From the NCBI GenBank assembly GCA_019096065.1, contig JAGUCH010000003.1, positions 7,316,001 to 7,380,000 of the forward strand: a stretch of DNA of 64,000 bases. The letters are read 5' to 3'. Below, one piece after another: positions 48,949-59,721 of the stretch. Position numbers and translations under genes: made by a program. This DNA is from Paracyclopina nana (lineage: Eukaryota; Arthropoda; Copepoda; Cyclopoida; Cyclopettidae). The notes under the pieces were generated by a model that had not been told where the DNA came from, did no database searches, and saw nothing but the letters and a program-made list of their open reading frames with translations. Numbering within the stretch: the first letter of the stretch is position 1; every line of letters begins with the position of its first letter.

Positions 48949-51218
48949 TCAGTGGTCAGTGATCATAGATGATTTTCGGCTGGTCTCGTAATCACAATCG
49001 ATGTCAGTTATCAGCTTGCTGATTTCATCCTCAGTGACGCCTTCCTTTTGCAGAAGTTGCTTATACCGTTTTTCGGCCTGTTGCTTCGCACTCATCTGAG
49101 GAAAATAAAGAAGAGATTTTTGACAAGTAGACCAAAATAAATATTTTCTAAGCAAAGCTCACCACCGATTGCCTTTCAAATAGAGTGGGCTGATTTTGCA
49201 CTCGCACCATCATTTTTTCCAGCTCGAGTTTGTATTCTCGAGCTCGTTCCCTATCCTCAAGAACCCTTTGGGACTTTTTGACCTCCATTTCATTGTGATC
49301 CACGACCTCGTAGCGTAATTTTTGCCAGGCCGGATGATTTTCCCGCATTTCCACTTGGCGCATCTCATTCTCCAGCTGCTTTCTCCTCCTTAGAAGCTCC
49401 TCTTTGTCGTAAATCTCCATTTTGTGTCGATTGAATCGTGTTCTCAAATGACTGGCTGTGTTTGCAGTCGTAGCCAATACTGCTTCAGTCACGCTTGAGC
49501 TCAAGTTAGGCGTGGATGTGAACTTACGGGTTAAATTAGCACCTGCCTTGAGAGACGAATTTTCTGGCTTAGGCTTGGACTTTTTGTAGTACTGCAAACA
49601 ACACCAGAAATAAACCATTATTAATACATCTTTTTAGTTGAGTTCTTACGTCTATCTCGTCGTCGAATGAAAATGGTTGAATCACAGTGGTGGGCCTTGC
49701 AGCCTTTTTTCTCTGCATTGACCTCAAGAAATTCTGGTAGCTCTTCTCGAAATCAGGTACGATTGGAGGCTTGGTCATGAATTTCCCCTTTGCTGCAAAG
49801 CTACTGTCATCCTTTCGTTTCGCCTGAAATAGCAACGTAGTTTATGCTTCCATAGTTATGATACATAGTCTGGCTACTTCAGTGCGTGCAAAAAAAATGG
49901 GCAAAAACGGTCGCTTTTAAATATTTACATCTCTTTTCTCGGAGCTGCTTTGCTCTTGCAGTTTCTGCATCCTCGGTGGTAATTTTGCGGTAGATAAAAG
50001 TGCTTTTTGTCGCAAGGCTTTTCGCACATCTCGGTATCGTTGATTCTCTAGCATCTGCTCGTGAGCATAGTCCTTGAAAATGGCCTCTGGAAAAGGCTTA
50101 GCCTTGAAATGTTCAGAGCCGTCGCTGCTCACATTGGTAGGCTCTGATTTGGCACGTTTCATAACATTCTTCATGAGCCCAATTTTGTACCTTTTTAATT
50201 TAACAGATAATTGTGTACAACTTTTTAAAATCATGTATATATGATGTTTTTTACCTGGATGGTTGCTCATTGACCATTTTTTCGAATAATTGCTCTTTAA
50301 CGTGATGTGGCACAGGCGTAGCTTTGAAATGAACTTTTTTGGAAATGTCGTCATTTTCATTCTGCGACTTCTGTCGCTCTTCCAGAATCTTTTTCATCAG
50401 AGCTCTTTCTCTGGCCTTTTCTTCATCACTGCAAAGAAAAATGAGTTTTTTCGCATATTACTTGCCAAAATATTTCATTGGAGCTCTTACCGTTTGGTCA
50501 TGCTAAATGGTCTAGTAACTGTTGGCTTGAAAGGCTTTGTACTTGTCTGTTTTGATTCATCAATATAAACTGGGGCACTTTGCACTCTAATGCTAAGCTT
50601 TGATTTGGCTCTGCTGCTGGTTTTAGTGATGTTGACGTCAAGATCATCAACTTCTGACTCTTCAGAGACTCCATCAAAAATCCCATGAATTTCTTCTTCG
50701 ATAATGCTCTCTTCTGAATCTTCTGTTTCATCTAAATCCATTTCTTTGCCCTTATTGCTACAACTACATGGAGCATTCAATATGAATTTCGGAGGCTTTT
50801 TGAGCGGTCGCCTGCCCATGGGCTTTCCATTCAACTTGGCTTCTACTTCTTGCAAGTAGTAAATGTTTTGTTGCTTCATCAATTTCAACTTTTCATAGAA
50901 AGTAGCGTCGAAAGGGGCACAGGTCTCGCTATCAGTCATGGTACTATTTTTTCTCGTTTTGGCAATGAATTGTGACGCAGCTGATTGTAGGCTTCGCAGA
51001 TGATTTGTACCTGCATCTTCCTCTGTTATCTCTCCATCTTCCGCCTCTTCTTCATCATCATCTTGGTAGCTTTCACTTCTGTACCCGAGGTCAAGGATGG
51101 CATTTGCAGCCTCCTCCGGTAAGTTCTTCTGCCTCTCGTAGCTGGGCATTGGCAGCCGAGAAGTGGGATGGATTGGGGTAGCAATGCAGCTAATCGTATT
51201 AAAGTTCTTCGAAGCCAT
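48949..51218 (-). CDS. FAM161 family centrosomal/ciliary protein (UPF0564)
   Basis: Homologous to vertebrate FAM161A/FAM161B, proteins that bind microtubules at centrioles and the connecting cilium. Six exons were traced: 50491-51218, 50255-50428, 49929-50190, 49650-49823, 49163-49591 and 48949-49095, with introns of 62, 64, 105, 58 and 67 bp. They give 637 residues. Features are an acidic N-terminus, the YEKLKLMKQQNIYYLQEVEA segment (about 108-127), KPFKPTVTRPFSMT, paired FKATPVP (277-283) and FKAKPFP (329-335) motifs, and PTTVIQPFSF. Near the end is a long charged coiled coil containing RRRKQLENEMRQVEM. The start ATG at 51218 is the first in frame. Which of FAM161A or FAM161B it represents cannot be decided. 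It follows the membrane-protein gene on the same strand after 280 bp. Confidence 0.88.
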
Positions 51219-51498
51219 ATTTTGAAAGCTTTGATAAAAAGTAAGGTATACTTTCGGCTTGGCCTAGGTAGTCGTAGCATTCCGTTGACTTGACGTCGAC
51301 TTTCTCAAGAAATGCGCATGACAGTTGCAACTAGTCGGTCTTTTCCCAATGCTAGCCGCTCAAGTCATATGATCGATTGGTTGTGCTTAATGCAGATAGT
51401 TATCTTATGTATTTCTGTATTGCATATGCACGCTATTCTTTGTTTACATGCTGATGTAGAGTTTTAGTTAAGGCCTATAATAAGCATAACTCTCTTCA

Positions 51499-52660
51499 TC
51501 AAGTTTGAGATACATTTGTGGGCCTAGCTATCTCGGTTGTAGACAGCTCAATTGAATCAGTCAAATTCTGAAATAATTAAACTTTTAAAAATACATTGCA
51601 AGTTGATTTGCATATGATCTTACCTCAGATAAAGTGGTGAAGTTGTTGAAGGATGGAAGCCTTGTGAACGTTTCAGACCAAGGCTGCCTTGTAGGCCGTG
51701 AATCAGAATACAATGAATTTGGGCCGTTGCAATAAAATACAATCAACATGAGAATGCACAAAAGGGTAGCAAAAAGCACAAGTAGGGCAAATATTTTGCA
51801 CAGCAAGTATACGTTGCACAGAGGCGTGTCTTTTACTATAATTTGTCCTCTTCTTTGTGGATTTTTAAGTATCTCAATTAGGCTACCAGTATTCTTGTTA
51901 CGCACAGCTCCCACCAGATTTTCTTGTTGTCCCTTGACATCATACGAATGCTTCGTTAGGTCTTCGATTGAAAGAAATACCCAATTGGATGATGGCTGTT
52001 GCTGTCCATGTGGGCTATCAAAAGTTTTCAATTTGATCATGTCTTCTGGGGATTTGAAACCTCTTTCCACTCTAAATGTGGATCCTTGGGTCAAATCAAC
52101 TCTGGAATCAGAGGCTCTGTTTCTAAAGTACTACATGCTGTGCTTTGATTCATTTACTACCTAATCCAATCGTCTGAATCTTGCCTTTCTAATTGCGCCA
52201 AGCTTTGCTCGTGACAACTATTCACCTCCTCCGCCTCCTCATTAAATGGCAGCTTTGGTATGCATGATGTAACTAACCATGGCTTAGACATTCCATCATC
52301 TTCATCAGCCTCTGAACTGCACTCGGAATCATGCAACCTTGGCTTTGAACTTGAACTGTTCATCCAAAGAGCAGGCCTTTCGTTAAGTTTTTCAAGGGCT
52401 GATGAAATCTCAGGAATGTCACTCAAATTAAATTGGGAAAATTCCTCATTATCCATTTTGTCCTCCTCGGCCTCCTCGTCAAATATTTGCCTGATGTATT
52501 CATCCAGTTGATCATTGTCCTCCTCATCTTCAAGCTGCAAAATTGATGCCACTGCATCCTGCCTGATTTCCTCTTCCGAGTCATTGGGCGATTTGGCAGG
52601 GGAAACGTGTCGAATTTTATGGAAAGAGCTTTGTGGCCTTCCATGCTTAAAGTTTGCCAT
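51499..52660 (-). CDS. Unidentified single-pass membrane protein with glycosylated C-terminal tail
   Basis: Three exons, 52161-52660, 51624-52101 and 51499-51567 (introns of 59 and 56 bp), give 348 residues from the ATG at 52660. I do not recognise the family. Visible features are a strongly acidic N-terminal half (LEDEEDNDQLDEY, DEEAEEDKMDNEE), a transmembrane helix at about 264-290 (LLCKIFALLVLFATLLCILM), then a tail of about 58 residues. The tail has three N-glycosylation sequons (NFT, NLT, NVS), which argues for a cytosolic N-terminus and a lumenal or extracellular C-terminus. The last exon was added because GAG|GTAAGA at 51623 is a near-consensus donor. Without that splice the frame would end in VRSYANQLAMYF. 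An upstream in-frame exon at 52900-52975 may extend the N-terminus by 33 residues. Confidence 0.75.
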
Positions 52661-52899
52661 GGTCGCAAGCACTGACTGATTTCCTATCAATTATGAAAGC
52701 TAAGTTACTGTAGCTCATCTCTGAAAAAAAAAATACCGCTTCTACGTATGTCTTTTGTACCCACTGAATTTGCTTCAAGTTTTGAAGTAAATGGTATGCT
52801 GCGCCCCACGTGAAGCACTTTTAAAAATTAACAGCCCCCAAGTGAACTTGGTACTATGTTTGATATATACAAGATAATTTGGAAGATAATGTTCACCAC

Positions 52900-52975
52900 C
52901 TGCTTTGAGCATATAGTAAGTTGGCTTTTTCACGTAGCACATTGCGGCCAAGGTTATGGAAGTCGCATCTGCCAT
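52900..52975 (-). CDS. Candidate 5' coding exon of the membrane-protein gene
   Basis: An ATG at 52975 in a good context (GGTCATGG) opens 25 codons (MADATSITLAAMCYVKKPTY...) to a CAG|GTGGTG donor at 52899. Joined over a 216-bp intron to the TAG acceptor at 52684 it enters the main frame exactly (split Gly codon, then NQSVLAT before the methionine at 52660). The total would be 381 residues. The acceptor has a weak pyrimidine tract, so this is a hypothesis. Confidence 0.4.
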
Positions 52976-54313
52976 GACCTTCAATTCGAGAGCCTTTCAT
53001 CGAGCCAAACACACCAAAAGTAGCCTGTATTCATGCCGAAAGTGGATAAAGCTAACTCAATAAATTGCAATTTTTCCATATGCAAGCAAGATAGTCTCAC
53101 AGTGGTTGTTGGTAGCATTTTGAAAAAAGCAAGATTAATGTTCACACGTTGACTTTCACCTGGAATTTTTTGCTGCAGTATATGGCAATGTAAAGAGCAA
53201 CATCATCCTCAATTTTGGTCGGGTCTTGCAACTCCAGCTGAGCGTTAATGTTTTATTATGTCGCACTGCTCTACGACAATATGACAAATATGTGTCCAAG
53301 AGGAAACCATTGACGTGAATAATGTAGCAATTACGATGCTACACTTATCACAATGGGCTTTTCTGAATTGAAAACATTTTATGCTGCATATGCTGAATCG
53401 TGAAATGAAAACAAAAGTTTAGTAAAAATTCCTCTTGTCAAGTTTGGTACTGTCATGATAATCAACCAACTAAGAACTAAGGTAGCAAACGAAATATTAC
53501 AATAAAAATTATTATAAGTGTTTTAAGTTCATCAAATAATTTTGCAAGTTTGATTTCATAAACTATGAAGCCCAATCAATCATCTTATTTAAATACATTG
53601 CATATTTTCCCCCACTCAATCATTGCTAGTGCACTTTAGAGCTAACGTAAATACCGCATACTACGTACGACATGCAAGCTAGAAGAATACGTTCAGCTAA
53701 GAAGGCCCTTTTATGACAAAACAGCGCATTTTGGGTCCAGCTCTGGATCCAGCGGAAATTGAAGTTGGTCTCAAACATGCAAGTTTGTAAACAAGACTTT
53801 TCATGAAAATACTAGCTTGACCCACCACTTTTTTAGCTAATAAATGAAGCATTGACATCTACAAATGCACGTATGCTGTACTCGAATTACTCATCTTATT
53901 CATCATTGCATTCCTTTCAACTTATGGGTCAATTTGGCCCAGTGTGCTAGCACAATTATCAGCCAGGTCTCGAGTGACCAAGCAAATCATTTTTCTCTTG
54001 CTCATCATTAATATATTAATATTAAAGCTTGCTTGACGATGATACCCGTTCTCGTTATATCGCTTTGTAGCTCACACCCTTGCACATTGGTTCTCTGCTG
54101 CCGATTACCAAAAACAACAGCCCCAAAAGCATTTTTGAATATCCTCAAATTACGTGAAAAGGCTTAACTGAAATAAGTCTTAAAAAAGGAAGACTTTTGA
54201 ATTTTAAGTCTAGCATTTGGTAAGTTTTAGGGTTAAGGTGTTGGGCACTTCTAAGTATAAATACTTATATTTTAAAGACGGTATGGAGCTAATATTGAGA
54301 GAACCCCTCGAGG
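52976..54313. other. Intergenic region between divergent genes
   Basis: AT-rich, with no supported coding exon. It separates the minus-strand membrane-protein gene from the plus-strand small gene and so probably contains both promoters. An AT-rich patch lies near 54008-54030. Confidence 0.4.
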
Positions 54314-54511
54314 ATGAGCAACAGTCCTGTCAAGAAGGAAACCTCGGAGACCGAGTTCATGCGCAACTCAATGACTGCAGTGCTCACTGACTATGTCAGA
54401 ACCACGTGGGAACTGCTTAACAAACGTGCTTCACTTAACCGCCGAGAAAAATCTTTACTACTTTCTGGCGAGACTCAGTTGAGGCTCAGCAACCCGAGAG
54501 AGCACATGTAA
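54314..54511 (+). CDS. Small conserved-looking protein of 65 residues, function unknown
   Basis: Starts at an ATG in good context (GAGGATGAG) and ends at TAA (54509-54511), with AATAAA only 11 bp later (54522-54527). The product is soluble and charged. A likely helical middle (SMTAVLTDYVRTTWELLNKR) is followed by a basic stretch (ASLNRREKSLLLSG). It has no signal peptide or membrane segment. I do not recognise a family. It is either a complete single-exon gene or the last exon of one whose 5' exons lie to the left. The codon-like composition and adjacent polyadenylation signal favour a real gene. Confidence 0.6.
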   Translation: MSNSPVKKETSETEFMRNSMTAVLTDYVRTTWELLNKRASLNRREKSLLLSGETQLRLSNPREHM

Positions 54512-54521
54512 CATGACATCG

Positions 54522-54527
54522 AATAAA
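54522..54527 (+). terminator. AATAAA polyadenylation signal of the 65-residue gene
   Basis: Canonical hexamer 11 bp past the stop codon. A tandem GGTGTAAGTA duplication follows at about 54548-54567. Confidence 0.6.
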
Positions 54528-54567
54528 GCAATACACACGCTCACCTAGGTGTAAGTAGGTGTAAGTA

Positions 54568-55121
54568 CCACACTACATTTAACAAAAGAAATGTTCTAAT
54601 TCATAAAATGGTTTTGTTAGTCGAGTTTTTTTCTGGTGCAAAAGACTATTTTTGCTCTTTCTTTTAAAGCAGTACATAGCCATTATGGGCCTCAATAAAA
54701 AAAATCTGCGTTGAGACGCCGGACACATTTTAAGAACCCTTAAAGTGGGAAACGTCCATTTTTCACCCTTTGCTTTGCTTTCTCCATTTTTAGCCTTTAA
54801 CTTGTGCAAATGTTTCTACTAGTGAGAATACCTTTCCATCTCCAAATACGTGCTAAAACCGTATGTATAATGTACCCAGAGAAGAAACTTTTTGCTGATC
54901 ATGGAAAAGAAGAGACCCTTTTAAGAACCCTGCACTTGGGCTAATTACTCAAAGGCAACGAGGTAACAATAAAGTATTTTCGAATTATTGCAGGATGGGT
55001 AGGAATGCAATTATCACGAGCATTTTGGTTTTGCTTGAAGGAAAACAGGACATCTTTTGGTGCACCTCAATGAATAAACAATTCAATTGATACTTTCTAC
55101 GTGTGCAACTTTCGAGGCACG
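54568..55121. other. Intergenic region before the EB-module gene
   Basis: AT-rich. A 76-codon minus-strand open frame (54579-54809) has no family resemblance or splice support. The promoter of the EB-module gene is expected here. Confidence 0.4.
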
Positions 55122-56347
55122 ATGAAAAGAGGGGAAAGCAGCTATAGTTTTGGCTTAGGAAAGCAAGCCACCCTACGATCAGCCGCTTTGGTTTTGTCGT
55201 TTTCAACCATCGCTTGCTCACTCTGTTGGGAGAATTCGCAATGCCCAGGAGATCAGGTGTGCATAATTGACCAGGGGTACAGGAAAAAGTCTTCCCCAGA
55301 AGCACCCCTGAGCACAGAGAACTTGGCAGACTTTGACTTCAAGGCTAAGGTGAGTTTTTCAAGGCCGAAGTATTGATTGTCTAATTTTTCATGTGATTAT
55401 ATAAAAAGGCTCCCTCGGGAAATTGCGGCTGTCCAGCGAACTTTGTTTTGTGGAAGTGGCGCTGCTTCAAGTCAGCTCCCAACCTTGGAGACTCTTGCAT
55501 TGTCAGCCTTCAATGCCGTGAAGGCCAATATTGCAATCCCCTATCGAAACGTTGCTCCTGCCCAATTGGCACCTCAGAAGTTGACTGCGACAAAATGAGC
55601 AACTTCAAAGAGCCCACGGTCACCGTTCAAGAAAGCCCTGAAGATCACCACCAAAGGCTGTTCAAAACGATGATCGCAGACATGAACAAGACGCTCCACG
55701 AGACCTTGATGAACCAGACGAAAGGCCAAGTGCATCATCAAGGCCACTTCAGCGAGGGCGGCTGGACAACCGAGCAGATCCAGACCATAGTCTACATAGT
55801 CTTGGCTTTCTTTGTGGTCATCAGCATCTCAGCCGTCAGTGCCTTGTACTTGAGATCCCAATCGGAGAAGAAAAGGTCGGCCGCCGCCATCAAATCCTTG
55901 CTAGACCTCATGGCTGAAAACAGAAGCCTGCAGAGTGTGTACACCATGGATGGCCTTTGTGCCACGGCCAATCATCACTCGTCTAGCAACACTGAAGACA
56001 ATATCCCCTCGGTTTTGAGGAGAGACATCGAAAAAAGACCCTCGGCGGCCTTTGAAGGCCGAATCAAGCTTGATCCCATAGATGAAGTGCCCAAATACCC
56101 GGCACCCCATATGTCGGCTCCGGTTTTACCTCCGATTGCGAAAAGGCCGAGACCAGTAGGACAAAAGGCCATTGATGACCATCCCTCGCCATCGACTTTG
56201 GCTGCCATCTCTAACAATTTGACGACTTTACGAGCGCAACAGGAGGCAATTAAAACATCATCGGCAGCCTCGTTTCCAGACGAAAATACCGACGACCTTT
56301 CTCCCATCAAAATCAGCTTGCCCAATGATGATTTGAAATTGGCTTGA
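55122..56347 (+). CDS. EB-module type I membrane protein, uncharacterised
   Basis: Two exons, 55122-55349 and 55409-56347, joined in phase 0 over a 59-bp intron give 388 residues. The N-terminus has a basic leader and hydrophobic core (about 18-32, SAALVLSFSTIACSLC), a likely signal sequence. The ectodomain is cysteine-rich, with CWENSQCPGDQVC in exon 1 and about nine further cysteines (82-135) spaced as in arthropod/nematode EB modules (CGCP...C...LGDSC...C...YC...RCSCPIGT). Sequons NKT and NQT follow. A single transmembrane helix lies at about 200-224 (IQTIVYIVLAFFVVISISAV), then a cytosolic tail of about 165 residues rich in Ser, Pro and Lys/Arg (VLPPIAKRPRP). A receptor or adhesion role is plausible but not shown. 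The intron acceptor is A-rich and weak. AATAAA lies at 56521-56526. Confidence 0.8.
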
Positions 56348-56520
56348 ATTATAGTTCGAGCTTCTGTCAATGTCGATTTTTTGTGAAAGAAAATTACCAT
56401 TTGCTATTCTGAAACTCTTTATAAGATAATTGACTACAGAATTTAGGTTATGGGTGCCATACTGATATTCAGTCGAACTATGCATGAGCCATGAGCCATG
56501 GCTTGGACGGAAGAATACAG

Positions 56521-56526
56521 AATAAA
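56521..56526 (+). terminator. AATAAA polyadenylation signal of the EB-module gene
   Basis: Canonical hexamer 174 bp past the stop codon. Confidence 0.6.
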
Positions 56527-56769
56527 AGCACGCAACCTTCCTAAAGAAAGGATCTGAGGCATGTCAAGTTTGGTACTGAGTGTGCTCATCTCGACCTTTT
56601 TTCCATAGCATCATCCATCACTGCAATTGAGAGGCTTTCCCTTTAAGGAAAACACAGTACTGCAAGCTAGCATATAATTCGCATCGAACCAGCTAAAAGT
56701 GCAGCTTTCGAGTCAAGTGGACAACCACCGCACCGCTTCAGGGCAGTAATCCGAGCGCTATCTTATCCC

Positions 56770-57085
56770 TCAATGGAAAAAACAGGATATGTAATATGCA
56801 CCGTGTTGCAACCACCAACCTGACCCTAATAACTTGATGCAAAAACCTCTGGCTTCTACAGGAGGAGATGCAAGGATAACTTTCTCTTTTTGATCAAGCA
56901 AGATAGTGCTCACATCTAGCATACCATAGTTGGCTTGAGAGCCTTTATCTGATCGTTTTTCGATGCCATGGTCAAACCCTAGAGAAAGCTTCTTGACATA
57001 TTTTTTAGAAAAATTGATGCGACTGTGGTCTCGAGCACTTTTGAGCACCAGCTCTGCATTACCATCGAGTGCATAAACCACATAT
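56770..57085 (-). CDS. Candidate minus-strand coding exon, family not recognised
   Basis: After a pyrimidine-rich acceptor (TTCTCTCTTTGAG, exon starting at 57085) a frame of about 105 codons reads YVVYALDGNAELVLKS, then SRINFSKKYVKKLSLGFDHG, LDVSTILLDQKEKVILASPP and ends near ARGFCIKLLGSG. The residue mix is typical of a folded soluble protein and unlike the random frames around it. It may end at the in-frame TGA (56770) or splice earlier, for example at TCAG|GTTGGT (about 56821). The 5' exons would lie to the right, but I could not trace them. It is convergent with the EB-module gene. Confidence 0.35.
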
Positions 57086-58779
57086 CTCAAAGAGAGAACT
57101 TTCGTTAAGTGTTATACACAAGGTGGTATATGGCTGAACATCCAATCCATCTTTATAACGATGATAGATGCCAATATTTTGCAAAGCCTAGCTTTCCTCG
57201 GATTGAACCGATAAGGCAGCACAGCACAAATATGGGACTGGAATGAGGTGGAACTGCAATCGAACGAGCAATATCTTAATGATGTGATTCAGCAAGCAGC
57301 ATCGTGTAGTCACTATTTCCTTAAAAATAATTGCTATGCCACGAAGGCTTGCAAGCGCATTGAAAAAATAAGCATTCTGTGCTGCCCTTGTTTGAAGAGA
57401 CGATTTGTGATGCATTTGCAAATGCTAACAAAAGCATCTTTCTTCGCGCAAAGGTTGCAACAATAATTTTATGCTCCATTTTCTCCCATTTACGTTCTCC
57501 AACACAAGGGAAGCCCACTTTCTGTAATTGAATTCAGCATAGCATAATAAGTTGCTCTCGAGGCGGCAAGATTTTGCTCATCAGCAAAAAGTAAGACAAT
57601 ACCACAAGGTGTGTGGGTATATATTATGATTAAGTATGATGGTGAGCGAAAAGTTGTGCGCAAAAAACTTGCGTCAATTTGGGCAACTTTTTATCCCCAG
57701 CCTACACATCTTGTCAGACGTAGCATGAAACAAAAAAGTTCGCCAACAACATGCTCTGGGCCTGGGTACAGTTTGTATTTTTTAATGCTATTGAGTCTTA
57801 TTCTACTCTGCAGCATTTCAAGCCTCCTTCTCAGCAAAGGAATGGCATAAAAACTGATGAAAGTTGTCCCCAGGCCTGATGTTCGCTGAAGCCTGAGAGA
57901 TTCATGCATACCCGCCACCATCCTTTGCGAATAATGCATGCATGAGCGCAAGTGTCTTCTTCTATGCGCCATGTGAGATCAAACGCAAAAAAACTTCAAA
58001 AGCCTGGGACAATTTGGATGGCCGAATTAGCCGGTGCAAATGAATACTACATAGTATCGGACACTACTAACCTTGCACACGACCCCATTCAGTCGAGATA
58101 ATGCAGTACGCATGAGTGGGCTTAAGGCTGGAAAACTTTTTCTTTTACATGGACCTGCTCTTTCGTCTAGTGGCTCCAATCTCGAAATGATGGCTTCCTA
58201 CCCTTTTCCCAGACAGCCAAGCAAAGGCAAGAATTGAAAAGTAGGGGGGCGGGCGGGTCTGGGTCCAGCCTTTAGCATGTAATTCAGCAATAAATGTCAG
58301 CTACGAGTAAACTTTGGAAAAGTTTATCCTGATCGGCTCGAGAAAGAGAGGGCATCTTTACATACAACAGCTCAGCTATTTCAGAGAGAAATTTAGTGCT
58401 AGAATAAACATATGGCTAACAGCCTGTATTGTCATGGTATTGGGAGACCTAATGCCCCAAGGCCCCACATCAGATAATGTCTTGGACAAAGAAAAACGAT
58501 GTTTCGTTTCTCACCAGCTTAATCAAATAAGCACAACGTGGGGAGAAGAAGACATGTTACAAGTGGCGAATTACTTCCTGAAAACTGAACCATGCAGTGG
58601 AGAAGTTGGGTAGATCTTGGGATTGTTTTCTCATTTTGCAAAAGGCTTTCACCATCTCGCTATGTACTACCGCCATCCTGCTACGAGTCTGAGAAACTGT
58701 TGGCACTCATTTTCAAAGAAATTACTACTGCAGCATATTTGGGAGGGGGGAGGTTGTTGCCGATTTCCTTTCTGTTGCC
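57086..58779. other. Intergenic or intronic DNA
   Basis: No supported gene. A plus-strand frame at 57626-57850 ends in a hydrophobic stretch (YFLMLLSLILLCSISSLLL) after a basic segment and could be a tail-anchored peptide, but nothing else supports it. A GGGGGGCGGGCGGG patch lies near 58243-58256. Confidence 0.35.
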
Positions 58780-59721
58780 TTAAGAGTCTATGCAGGAGCC
58801 AGGTGGCAAATTCATGGTAAGCCAAAATTCTAGAATGAAATGACACATATCCCAGTAGTACCCCCATATAGTGGGATGATTAAGTTATTATGCAACATGG
58901 GCTTAGAAATGCTCCTGGGCTGAGCTAGAGGCCAATTTTTGGACCTAGGTGGAAAATTGGCAATTTTTTGGCCCTTTTTAGAAAGCATTAAAAATTCAAT
59001 TGCTCCAGCTAGGCAAGGCTGATCAAAAAAATTTTTTTACCACTTGACTATTGGGTTATGAGAAGCCTTGCACAATGTATTTAAGCAATAGAAATCCAAA
59101 ACAGCATGAATATTTTTTGTTTCCTTTTTCAATTTAAGTAATTCTTATTTTATGAAAAAAATATTTTATGAAGTAAAAATGTCCATAAATGCACCAGAAA
59201 AGAAAAATGCCCATTTTTTCCACATTCAAGCTTGAATAGCTCAGCGGCTATGGGGTCAGTTCAACCTAGGCTACCTGCCATAACGTGTGGCTTGATCAGA
59301 GCTTTCCAGAGAGCCAAAGATTTATGCCAAAACCATCAACCGCAAAAAAGTTTTCTTAATAAAAACAGTTTTGAGCGTTTTCTCTTTCAGCTGACAAACC
59401 AATAAGCCTAGTGAAAATAATTTGCTGTCAAAAAACTTCTCATAACCCAATAGTCAAGTGGTAAAAAATTTTTTTTGATCAGCCTTGCCTAGCTGGATCA
59501 ATTGAATTTTTAATGCTTTCTAAAAAGGGCTAAAAAATCGCCAATTTTCCACCTAGGTCCAAAAATTGGCCTCTAGCTCAGCCCAGGAGCATTTCTAAGC
59601 CCATGTTGCATAATAACTTAGTCATCCCACTATATGGGGGTACTACTGGGATAGGTATCATTTCATTCTAGAATTTTGGCTTACCATGAATTTGCCACCT
59701 GGCTCCTGCATAGACTCTTAA
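58780..59721. mobile_element. 942-bp foldback element, 286-bp arms about 97 percent identical, TTAA ends
   Basis: The arms are 58780-59065 and 59436-59721, starting TTAAGAGTCTATGCAGGAGC and ending in the complement. About seven mismatches are seen across 286 bp. The spacer 59066-59435 is AT-rich and non-coding. Both outer edges read TTAA, which is either a TTAA target duplication as in piggyBac-type insertions or part of the terminus. The first bases inside (GAGTCT) are not the CCYT typical of piggyBac, so the superfamily is open. The high arm identity suggests recent activity or arm homogenisation. Confidence 0.8.

Noticed and set aside
57248-57466. Plus-strand frame reading VELQSNEQYLNDVIQQAASC
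   Set aside because: Looks mildly protein-like but lacks an ATG, a convincing acceptor and any family match.
57626-57850. Possible tail-anchored small protein ending in a hydrophobic helix
   Set aside because: A hydrophobic run alone is common in AT-rich frames, and there is no nearby polyadenylation signal.
59236-59275. A-box-like TAGCTCAGCGGCTA inside the foldback spacer
   Set aside because: The B-box-like word is too close and imperfect, so it cannot form a tRNA.
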